Below are positions 21,532 through 31,924 of a stretch of DNA of 64,000 bases, piece after piece. Source of the DNA: Limnoperna fortunei (lineage: Eukaryota > Mollusca > Bivalvia > Mytilida > Modiolidae); the NCBI GenBank assembly GCA_944474755.1, contig OX104115.1, positions 52,766,648 through 52,830,647 of the forward strand, given 5' to 3'. How positions within the stretch are numbered: the first letter of the stretch is position 1; every line of letters begins with the position of its first letter. The translations under genes and the position numbers were made by a program. The notes below the pieces were generated by a model. It ran no database searches. It saw only the letters and a program-made list of their open reading frames with translations, and was not told the origin of the DNA.

Positions 21532-21797
21532 TTTTTTTTTGTTTTGTTTGAATGGTGTTTTAACGCCACTTTCAGCAATTTTTCAGCTATTTCATGGCGT
21601 CCAGTTTTTATTGGGGGAGGAAGCCGGAGTACCCGGAGAGAACCCCCGACCTGCGGTAGGAAAACTGGCAATCCTTGTCAATTAAGATTGGAGTCGAGTA
21701 CACCCTGCAGTGAGAATCGAACCCGCAATCTCAGTGTTGACAGACCACGTGATCAATAGTAGACGAACTACCTTGACCACTCGGCCACCGAGGCCCC
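21532..21797 (-). mobile_element. tRNA-derived SINE, intact with perfect target duplication
   Basis: The minus strand reads GGGGCCTCGGTGGCCGAGTG, then GTCAAGGTAGTTCG, GATTGCGGGTTCGATTC, GGATTGCCAGTTTTCCTACC, CTCCGGGTACTCCGGCTTC and a CAAAC/A-rich tail. AATTACATTTTG occurs at 21520-21531 and 21798-21809, so head, tail and 12-base duplication are complete. It is the best reference copy of the family here. Confidence 0.9.
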
Positions 21798-22200
21798 AAT
21801 TACATTTTGCAAAGGTCAAAAATCTAACAGACGTTAATACAATTGAAACAAAACCTTTTTATATTATATTTAAAAATGTCACACTTTCACAACAGCTGCA
21901 CATTCCGGGAATGATTTTTATCAGTGCGTTGGCTCATTGTAGCCGATACAAAAGTCTGAATCGGCCACTAATAAACAATACTCATACTATTTAAGTGGCA
22001 GTCAACAAGGTGTTCCAAATGTTGCACCCGAATGGCAGTGTCACTTTGTACTAGGGAAAATTAGCTGCCTGACTATTTTTTTCCGCCTGAAGTATTATAT
22101 AACTCGACTAGTTAACCAAACATTAGATATAAAACAGGAAGGAAAATCAGGTAATTTTACAGGTCAATATTCACCTTTTTTGCATAGTTTAAGCGTCACT

Positions 22201-22395
22201 TTCAGCAAGTCTTAATCTATATCATCCAGAGTAAACGGAAATATCCGTGATTTTAGACAGAAAAACGGAGATCACTGTCAATAAAGGTTTGCGTCGAGCA
22301 CACCCTGCCCGCAGTGAAAATCGAACCTGAAACCCCGGTATAGACATGTCATGTGTTTAACATTAGATGACACAATTGAGAAACCACTTGGGTGA
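22201..22395 (-). mobile_element. Old diverged SINE copy
   Basis: TTTCAGCAAGTCTTAATCTA, ATCACTGTCAATAAAGG, GCGTCGAGCACACCCTGCCC and GCAGTGAAAATCGAACC follow the minus-strand order of the SINE (tail to B-box). It is much more diverged, and the A-box is hardly recognisable. Confidence 0.55.
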
Positions 22396-23837
22396 GGAAG
22401 GGGGGGGGGGTGTACAAAAATCAGCGTTAAAATGAGATACACTAACAAGAATGCCGGACAACTCCGATAGCGTACAACTCGGACCGTCATAAGACAAGTC
22501 GGACAGTATTATGCATATACGGTCCCAGTTGTCCTATATCTAATGGTCCGAAAAATCTAAATTGTCAAATGAAAAAAAATTGTTTTTAAACGGATGTTTT
22601 TTTATTAACTGTACAGCAGTTGACCATGTTGAAGTTTGTTGTTTATGTAAACATTTCCATTATCAGTAAATTACCGAAAACAAGACCAAGCGAAGCCTCA
22701 GTATATATTTATTTTTCAATTTTATTTCAAACTACTTCCAGTTTTACATGAAAAAATACATTATTTCATTATCAATCCGTTAAAGTTTCACTAAATTCAC
22801 TAATTTGGAAGCTTCTGGATCTTTAATTATTATAATTAAGCTTCATAATTACCACATTGATTGAAGCTAAGAGGTTTAGTCCTGGTGTGCCCATATTAAA
22901 TTAGCTGTATAAACAATTAAGTTAAACAAAATAGACAATTGGTTTACTGACCATGAAGATCTAGAGTCTGTTCTATTTAACAGGTACAAAATGTATGGAA
23001 AGTACATATTTCTCTGTGCAGAAGGAATACATGTTTATATATACACCTCTAATTAGAACGGGACAAACCAGGATTACACCAGTCAAGATTATTAGTGTTT
23101 AATGTTACAAAATAACCCAGCATTGTGTCATGATACGATAATTGTCAACATTTAACGTGTATATAATTTACATTCGAGTAGAACAATTTCATATGCAACT
23201 AAGAAAAAATGTATAAATATACTAAACAGATCTATCGTATTTAATCACACTTTTCAAATAAATCCGGTCCGAGTTTTGTTATTAAGTTCATTATATAACC
23301 TAATGAAAAAAAATTTATTGTTGAAATCTATTTGACTTCGTTACTTCATGTTTACAAAGTTCTACATACAGCGGAATATGGTAGAAAGAACCTCGCAAAA
23401 TTAATAAAAAAGGTTAAACAAAGAATTGATTGCAAAACTATAAAAACAACTAATAGAGGACTATATTTTCTGTAAGGCCAACATTAGGCCTCAACCAGAG
23501 ACGAGGAAACCTCGCACCAGTAGACAGGCTGAATTTTGTCCATAAACAAAAATTATTATTTATTTTAAGCTATCTATCTCATGGTCATATTTATTATTTC
23601 ATAAGTGTACTCTTAGAAAGATGTGTTAGCTTGTCACGATCGTTCTTGATACCATTTTGCACAACACGATGAGTAAAATTCTTACTCGCACACCTGACTT
23701 ACAAAAATACTTTTTAGGAGATCCGACTTTCTTGCAAATTGTGATATTAAATGCTAATGAGCTTATGCGAAGATGCTGTTTCTATGTGTGTTGCCTCTTT
23801 GAATCTCTTATTAGCAGCAATTTGAAAGACAGTTTCT
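22396..23837. other. No recognisable gene
   Basis: AT-rich, apart from a G-run at about 22401-22411. No domain, exon or element border seen. Confidence 0.4.
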
Positions 23838-25345
23838 GAGAAGGAGCAGTTTGTATCTTTTCCCATACAGCCCTGTGTTGTACATCCAATCGGCACAAAA
23901 ACTAAAAAAGTCAAGATAACTTTCCAAGCGTCGTTTCTGAATAGTTTGGTTTAAATATATGGAATAGTTTCAGAGAAGAAGCCATTTTTATGTTTTCCCT
24001 TGTAAGTTCCTATGTAAAGCAATGTTCAGGAGTACCTCTGCCAAGTGGTTTGCACTGGAACAAATTTTGAAATTTTGAAATTTTAACCATCGTTTGTAGC
24101 TCTTGCAGCCATATTGAATTTCCAGGGCTAGAAAACTCAAAATAATATCATATTTATCTATTTTTACTTCTGCATTATTCAGCTTAATTGTGTGGAACAG
24201 TTTCGGAGAAGCTGTTTGCATGGTTTTCCCATAGGTTCCTATGCTAAGCTGTGTTCCGCTGTGGTGGTATCTTGGATTTTGGATCGGCACTAAAAAACTC
24301 TAACTTTGTAGCGGACCATTTGTCGCACATTTCTGCAATTTGATCAATCTTCCAGGCGGTTTTGAGAGAAACATTTTAGCACTAGCAGCTAGGTTGAATT
24401 TCCATTAAGCTTTAAAAAAACTCAAATAATAAAGATAGCTATTCAAGCTTCATTTATAGCACAATTGTGTGGGACAATTTCGTAGAAGAAGCTATTTATA
24501 TGTTTTTTTAATAGGGTCATATGTTAAGCTTTGTTCCGCGGTGGCGGGCATCTTAGATTTTGGATCATCACAAAAGCTCAAACCTTGTAGAGGATAATCT
24601 ATGGTATATTTTTGTAATATTTAAAATATATCTGCCAAGTGGTTGGTAACAAGATTTCTTAAACTTCAACCAATCAGAACGCAAATATGGCCCTGGCAGC
24701 CATGCTTAATTTCCAATTTCCAATGTTCTCGAAAAACTCAAAAAAATAAAGATAACTATCGAAGCTTCATTTCTGCATAGTTTTTCATGGTTTCGTTGAA
24801 GAAGCTGTTTATTTATTTCAAATGGAGCCTATGTTAGGTTGTGTTCCGTGCAGACGGCTATAGTAAATTTTGCTTCGTCACAAAAGCTCAAACCTTGTAG
24901 AGGATAATTAATATTTTTGCAATATTTAAAATCAATCTGCCAAGCGGTAGGTAAGAAGATTTTTTTTATAAATTTCAGCCAATCAGAACGCAACAATTGC
25001 ACTGGCAGCCATGTTTAATTTCCAATGTTTTTGAAAAACTAAAAAAATAAAGATAACTATCGAAGCTTCATTTCTGCATACCTTTTCAAGGTTATGTTGA
25101 AGAAGCTGTTTGTTTTTTTCCGATGGGGTGTTGTGTTAAGCTTTTTTCCGTGGCTTCGGCCATAATAAATTTTGCATCGTCACAAAAGATCAAACCTTGT
25201 AAATGATCAATTAAGAAACATATCTCCAATATTTCAAATGAATCTACCAAGCGGTTTGTGAGAAGAAATTTTGAAATTCAGTCAATCAGAATGCATGTAT
25301 GGCTTTGACACATATGATTAATATTTGATCATCACCAAAAACTCA
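23838..25345. repeat. Tandem array, about 300 bases x 5
   Basis: Successive units share, in order, GAAGAAGCTGTTT, a TTTTCCCATAGG-like block, GCTGTGTTCCG, ATTTTGGATCGGC or TTTTGCATCGTCACAAAA, CTCAAACCTTGTAG, CTGCCAAGCGGT, CAGCCAATCAGAACGCA and GGCAGCCATGTTTAATTTCC. The marker block around GAAGCTTCATTTCTGCATA recurs at about 23925, 24160, 24444, 24761 and 25062, so later units are about 300-317 bases and earlier ones shorter. No coding frame spans units. Similar arrays form the core of some bivalve rolling-circle elements, but no element ends are visible here. Confidence 0.7.
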
Positions 25346-26719
25346 GACTGTTAAGAACCAAACCGACGTCGTTGCCTAACGCTAAGCGATCATAATTGCT
25401 CACACTGACCCTATGGGCATGTTAAGCATAAATTTATAAATCGACTAATCAGAATTGAATAATTAATTAGAATATTTGGTAACATTACTTGAAGTTAAGC
25501 TATACTGCTTTCCTGCAACTTTATGAAAATAGTAAAATTAATGTACCGTATTTGTTTGAACACATTCTTCTACTTGAAGTGTACAATTATGTAATTTTCT
25601 TTCCTTTATCTTTTATTTTATATTAACAATAAAGCCTGTTAATGATTCTCTCACAATTTCAATTCAGTGTATATCTTTTTTATCTTATATATTCAAACAC
25701 CCAAATACGTATGTTTGTTTTTGAGACTTTAATTCAATTGTTATGAATGACTTAGTATTTGTTTACTTGGACTATATATTTTTTATAACGTATCCATAAT
25801 AGATTTAATGCAATATTATATTTCAGTGGGAAGATATATACAACTCGAGCGACAGCTGTTGGTACAAATGGCAGAAATAAAAAAGGAAGGGAAGTTGATT
25901 AAATCATTTCATACTTTCGATACGGCTGTACAGGCCGGTATGATATTATAAAAACGAACAATTAAAATCTTCAGTTTCTCTTTAAATCTGTATCACAAAC
26001 GACAATCGATTTGTTCCTTTATTTTGTAACCACTGTCCTTCCTTCATACTGGATTACGACTGTCCCTGGATATGACTAATTATCGTTTTTTTACTTTGTA
26101 ATACTGCGGGTACCTTACGTAGAGCAGGAAATGCCTATTCTGCCGGATCACCTGGGTTCATCCCCACTTTTTGCATAGTCTGTTTATTTTGTTGTCATCC
26201 CCTCTTTCGTTTGACAATGTTTTTTTTTCATATCCGTTCGATATCCTCGGTTCTTTTTTTAACATTTATAATACATGCTCTAACATTTATGTTTAAGTTC
26301 GTTGCAAACTACGCAGTTCAAACGCTTATAATTCGTCTTTTCTGTTTCTGTTTCCTTTTGTTTTAGTCCCTTTTGAACATATGAAATTAATTTCACATTC
26401 GATTTTTCAGTTTTTAGTTCAAAGTACTTAAGAAAACCTGCTTAAATAAACTGTTTAAGCATTCGTTACATGCCGCGTCTATTAATTAAGTGTTCAATTC
26501 GGGGGTCTTGTTGCAGACTTTTGAATATCTTTATATCACATGTAAACATATCCAAAAAATTTGCTTTATCTGTTATAAATGCCACCCCCGAAATCGCCCA
26601 CATTTGAATGTGTGGATGATTTGTGTGTGTTTTTGTTAAAAGTTAAGAAGTACCTTATATTATATTTATTTCTGCCGTTATTAACTCTTTTGACTAGGCG
26701 CGTTGTAGGAAGTAAATAA
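25346..26719. other. No gene; one repeat-like block
   Basis: AT-rich. Around 26100-26200 a block with GCCGGATCACCTGGGTTCA resembles a dispersed repeat. No exon or element ends. Confidence 0.35.
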
Positions 26720-27650
26720 TACAGTGATTTATAAAGTTTTTTTCTGTTTGACTATTTGAAATTTTCGTGCTCAACACCTTATAAATTACCTCTTAGACCG
26801 CTATTTTTTCAAAGTCACTGACAATTTATTTTTAGTGTAGGTGTCCTGAATCCCACTTATACATATAAGTAAAACTTTAAAGAATCAATTGCTTAATAAT
26901 AAATTACTCATATTGTATGGTTGAGCAATTTATAAAGTATATGGGAACATACAAGGATGGTTTGCAGTACAGACTGAGCAACCCTGCTCGTCCACGAATG
27001 ATGGATAGGAGAGGCCCTTTTTGCTGGCTTACGGCAACCCTGATCACGGAATATGGAAAATAAGGTGCTTGGAAAATGATACGTTGTTTGCACGATAAAA
27101 GCCCTAATGTAGATTTTTAAAACGACCTATTGTAAGGAATAAATTAAACAATAGTTTTTATAGCATTCTTTGTACAATATTAGGAAATTTGAAATGTCTT
27201 TATCCAACACTTTGACATAATGTCAGACACCACTATTTGATTATAAAACTAATTGGCGATTTATTTTATCGTATGTGTCCTGAATTCCCATTATATATGT
27301 AAGAAATACTTTAGTAAAAAGCTATTGCTCAATAATGAGTTATTCATTAAATATGTGCCTGAAGGATTTATAAAATATATGGAAATACTGAGAGGGATCC
27401 AAGCGCTCAACAGACTTAGCTGCCCAGCGCGTCGACAGGTAATGGAAAATGAGAGACCCTTTTTGCTGGCTTATTATTTTATTACACGAAAAGCCTAACC
27501 ATGAACCGTAGTGGGTAATGTGCTTGGATAATGATACGCTCTTTGCACTATAAAGACCCCTTTTGTTGATTTTGAAAAACGACTAGGATCATTATAGACG
27601 CTACTTATTACTCCATAATCAATGCAGTATTCTCTACGTCCAACGTCTTT
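26720..27650. repeat. Tandem duplication, two diverged units of about 430 bases
   Basis: Blocks of 26825-27130 recur at 27255-27590. Examples are GGTGTCCTGAATCCCA / TGTGTCCTGAATTCCCA, GCTTAATAATAAATTACTCAT / GCTCAATAATGAGTTATTCAT, CCCTTTTTGCTGGCTTA in both, and GTGCTTGGAAAATGATACG / GTGCTTGGATAATGATACG. A third copy lies at 30090-30470. The short frames inside do not stay open between copies, so it is not obviously coding. Confidence 0.65.
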
Positions 27651-28860
27651 TCTCTGTTCATTTATTGTGTGTTGACTTGTTCTAGTAGTGAAAATAGATC
27701 AAATATTTTTAGGCGTTAAGGTAACATTCATTCTTTCAATCGATCTAAAATAAACGTACAATTTATAGCATTTTTGCATCAAATATTAAAAATGATCCTT
27801 ATTTGATTTAATTATGATCCTTATTTGATTTAATTTGAAAACATTCTAGGCTTGATTCGTGCGACGCCGCTAAATTTGGCTAATTAAATTACCTAAAACC
27901 GGTTTTTGTGCAATGATCATAATAGTCATAGTTGAAAAAACCATTTACTATTTTGCTATTTCAAAGACTTTTACAATTTCTTTATCGTTTTTGTGTTACT
28001 TTGCAATGTAAAGACGTTAAGACGTAACTGATACAATATATATTTCCGTTATTGTTAAATTCTGTTATGAAGCTTTGTTTAACAATATTTTTTAAGTAAT
28101 GACATCATTAAAATGTCAATTTTCACTTATTCTGCATTAAGTGCATGTGCACTAATTTTCTTTATCATAATTGTACTTGTGTTCACTTGCGTGTCCCAGT
28201 CAATCTAATTGCCTTTAATTTAATTTTCCATTTTATTTACTCAAGTTAATATGATGTTCACTAGAGTCATTCAATATATATATATAAATTATAAATATAA
28301 CTGATTTACAGCTAACGAGAGTGATAATGCGTCAATAATTAGATTACGCAATAAAATTGAACATTCGCTATATAACGTTGATCATCTATTGGTAATAAAT
28401 TACTGTTATCATCAAGACTTTTATTTCCTATTCTGTGGGGACTGTTAAAGATACATGTTTAGATACAGGTGCAGTTTTACTAATGCAGATATTACTATCA
28501 AGCATAAAATGAAATATTGACATAGGTGTGTGTCTTAAAATCGTACGAATAATCATAATCATTAAAAAAAATTATTTTTTTTTCAACATTTTACATTTGT
28601 ATGCACCAATTACAGTTATCTATACGATTTTCTGTCTACCAAATATTAATACTAGTTATATTGTACTTCTACTGTTTATTTTCTATAATTTTGTGACATT
28701 AATTTTCATCGTGGTATTTTGTTAAAAGTTATATGTTATTGTGTTCTTAAATTCGTGGATTGTCATTTCCGAAAATGCATAAAAATAAAGTAGCGGTCAA
28801 AAATAAATGATATACACAAATCCTTTGTATTATATATAAAACATATCAACTTTAAATAAG
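27651..28860. other. No recognisable gene
   Basis: Very AT-rich. A 20-base direct duplication (ATGATCCTTATTTGATTTAA) occurs at about 27791-27830. Nothing else. Confidence 0.4.
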
Positions 28861-29080
28861 GGCCTCGATGGACGAGGTTACGGCAGGTTATTATTTATCA
28901 CGTGTTTTGCCAACACTGAGGTTGCGGGTTCGAGTCTCACTGCGGGTAGGGTGCACTCACCTTCAATCTTAATTTACAAGGATTGCCAATTTTCATATCG
29001 AAGGTCGGGGTTTTCTCCGGGTACTAAGGCTTCCTCCGATGAAATACCAATCAAAAACAAAATCAAAAATCAATAAAAGC
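28861..29080 (+). mobile_element. tRNA-derived SINE, diverged copy
   Basis: GGCCTCGATGGACGAGGTTA is a decayed A-box. GAGGTTGCGGGTTCGAGTCT is a good B-box. The body TACAAGGATTGCCAATTTTC, the block TCTCCGGGTACTAAGGC and an A-rich CAAAA tail follow. No clear target duplication. Confidence 0.75.
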
Positions 29081-30089
29081 CTACACAAAAGTTAGATTAT
29101 ATGCTATTTTGTGCACATCATATTTTGGCCAGTTTACAAGAAGGAAACTCAACTATTGAATGTTTATTATTTGCATCTAAATATTAGGTTTAGCAGGGAA
29201 ATAAAAGCTAAAATATTATAAATTGTATTAATTGATTAATTACTATTTAAACAAAACTTTGATTCTATCAAGTTTCCTAACTGTTATCAATCTAAGCAAT
29301 CCTAGCTGAAGGGTCATTATGTCACTAAAGGTGTTGATTAGCAATAAACAACTGTTAAAAGGTGTAATTTAATGTCCCGCAATTAAACATGCTGAACTAT
29401 GATTGGTATCATGTAATCTCAACATCCCTTTGTTATAGTGTAATTGGTATGCATGAATAAAGATAAAATATAGCTCATGTTTTTTTATCATTTTATTTAT
29501 GTTAATTGGAACATTCAAAAACCCAAATTCCGATCATAAATTGTTACTTTTTAATATAGAAAATGAACACTTTTTGTCTCCGTGCCATGTGTAGAAGTCA
29601 CTGTTTCTTCGTACCATGATACCTACATTAATTAAACCACATTGCGAACATGAAACCTTTCATATTAAAATTGACATTAATCTAAAACAGAGGTATGGGG
29701 CTATATAAATCGTATATTACATGCACAAATCAATTATCAATATCAGCCTTTTTTAGATTTTTGTTCTGATGTGTTAATAAAGTTTATTGTACGTTGAAGT
29801 TTTAATTTCGTGTTCCGAGGACTCCACAAAAGCCACAAAAATAATAGTATTTCACAGTATTTAATTGCCTATACATGGAGGCTGAAATTTACACCACACG
29901 TTTATACGATTTGATATTATTTTGCGTCGATTTTGTCTTGATTTATACCTCGCAACTAAGATCACTTTTTTCGAAACACTTCTTAACAATATCAACGGGA
30001 TATCTATAACGTGTTGCAAAAGGAAGCTCACACATACAGTTGATACGAACAATGTCTGGATTAATATGGACCTCAATAAGAGAAAACGG

Positions 30090-30470
30090 ATATTAACTGT
30101 AGTTTTTATACATATTTTCCATGCTCAACTACATGGAAATGAGCTTTCAGGCCACTATATGTTAAAAAACGGCTAACAAGTCATTACTGTATACTAAATT
30201 AAAATATTTGGGAACATACTAGTAGGGTTCCCAGTGCTCGATCGACAAAACTGTAAAGCGCTCTACAATGGTGGATAGGACAGGCCCTTTTTTCGGGCTT
30301 GTCAGTTTAAAATACGGAAAGCTTGACTGCGGACCGGAGTAGGTAAGGTGCTTGGAAAATAATACGCTCTTTCCGCTACAAAGACTCTATTGAATTTTTT
30401 GAAAACAACAAAATTAAATTCTAGACGCTACCTATTATTCCATATTCCATGAAGTAAAGAAACATTGGCC
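30090..30470. repeat. Third copy of the ~430-base repeat
   Basis: GGTGGATAGGACAGGCCCTT, TAGGTAAGGTGCTTGGAAAA, TAATACGCTCTTTCCGCTAC and TAGACGCTACCTATTATTCC match the units at 26720-27650. It lies inside the inverted-repeat element, so that element may have captured it. Confidence 0.6.
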
Positions 30471-30558
30471 TTATGCTCTTTTCAAAGACATAAAAATACA
30501 ATTCCTTTGATAGTTTTAAACAGATGTAACAGTGTGATATACAGTTACATCTGCTTAA

Positions 30559-30948
30559 GGATGTTCGCTGGTCATGTTGAAAATAACAAGGTATCTAAAA
30601 TTATATATTTGATAAATAGACCATAGTTAAAGGTACAAAATAAGCTTAAAAAATTCATAGGTTGCTGAACTCTTTTTCAAGATAATAAGCATCCAAAATT
30701 TGGCGGGAAAAAGCTTTCTCAGACTTTTTCGTAGGTTTAGCATTGGACATGTTTTAGTGTAAAAACCTATGAAAAAATAACACGAAATTTATAAAACTTT
30801 GTAAATTAGCTTTAAATGACCCAATAAACCCTATTATAAAAAGAAAATTGGGGGTTGCTGGGCAAAAAAATTATCCCTATTTTAATGGTAAAATCTAGAG
30901 GATTCTGAAAATCTGACAGAAATCTCAAAAATTGACCAGCGATCATCC
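30559..30948. mobile_element. 390-base miniature element with TTAA flanks
   Basis: The ends are inverted repeats: left GGATGTTCGCTGGTCA, right TGACCAGCGATCATCC. TTAA lies immediately outside each (30555-30558 and 30949-30952). TTAA duplications with short inverted repeats fit Kolobok or piggyBac-type non-autonomous elements. No coding capacity. Confidence 0.8.
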
Positions 30949-31439
30949 TTAATATGAAAGGTTTCATGTTCGTATTGTGGTTTAATTAATGTAGGTATCA
31001 TGGTACGAAGAAACAGTGACTTCTAAACATGGCACGGAGACAAAAAGTGTTCATTTTCTATATTAAAAGGAAATATACATTTACAATATTATGATTTTAG
31101 GTATCTATTTCAAGTTGTTGAGATTTATTGTTGAATTTAAATATTTACATAAATTTAAATTTTACATTGAGCTAAATTGTATGAATATCCTTTTATAAAG
31201 TGTTTGATATGTCAGAAAGGTACTGCAACTTTTATTATAGCCAGCTTCAAAATTGTTACGCAAAAAAACTTGTCGCATTTAAAATAAACTTTAAACGAAT
31301 GATAAAAATTAAAATGCAATTCGTGAGTGCAAGTTGTCATTCCGGTTTCATGTGTAGTTTGCAAAACATTGATTTTAAAATAATGATACAATATTAAATA
31401 GAGTTGATTTTTAATGTATATTATTTTGAGTGCAATGAT

Positions 31440-31924
31440 CTAAGCGTCGACTTTACATTGATGCCGCAAAAGATTTTTCATAAAGCAATCCAAAAAAGAA
31501 GAAATGACAATGTATGTGATGTAGAAGTTGACAAGGGGGTAGATTGCATCACCTTCCTTTTTAAAACAGCTAGAAATATTTGATATAATAGTAAAATCTA
31601 TTTTATATTCTATCGCAAAACTGAAATTTTCAAATGCTTGTATTACAAAAATACTTAATTTTGTTGTAGAATGTTCCAAAACACATCCTTTACTGATTTG
31701 TCAATGAAATCAATATGATATATAATAAAGCATGCATGGCCATACAACTTGACAACACTATAAACAGTTGTATTTCCTTCAACATTTAATTCCCTCCCCA
31801 TTGACTCGAGCATTATCAATGTTTCAGACAACAGCACTCTCCTTTGTGCAGTCAAAATATCATGACGATGAACTCTATATGAACGGCTATTGTATAAGTA
31901 TTTTATGTCAATAACTGACAGCAT
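31440..31924 (-). pseudogene. Unrecognised minus-strand frames, possible gene relic
   Basis: Two overlapping minus-strand frames (31655-31924 and 31440-31679, different phases) have ordinary protein-like composition. The first reads DILTAQRRVLLSETLIMLES, then GRELNVEGNTTVYSVVKLYG. The second follows after a shift and contains two hydrophobic stretches. The overlap suggests one reading frame broken by a frameshift. I do not recognise a family, see no splice sites that settle it, and it may be chance. Confidence 0.2.

Larger units (their letters stand above)
29548..31070. mobile_element. Inverted-repeat element, ~121-base arms
   Basis: The left arm (29548-29668) begins TTTTAATATAGAAAATGAAC and includes CTTTTTGTCTCCGTGCCATG, TCACTGTTTCTTCGTACCA and ends CATGAAACCTTTCATATTAA. 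The right arm (30949-31070) is its near-perfect complement. The 1.28-kb interior carries one copy of the ~430-base repeat (30090-30470) and a separate small TTAA element at the right inner edge. There is no transposase-like frame. A minus-strand 71-codon and a plus-strand 84-codon frame inside (29861-30176) are unrecognised. Confidence 0.7.
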
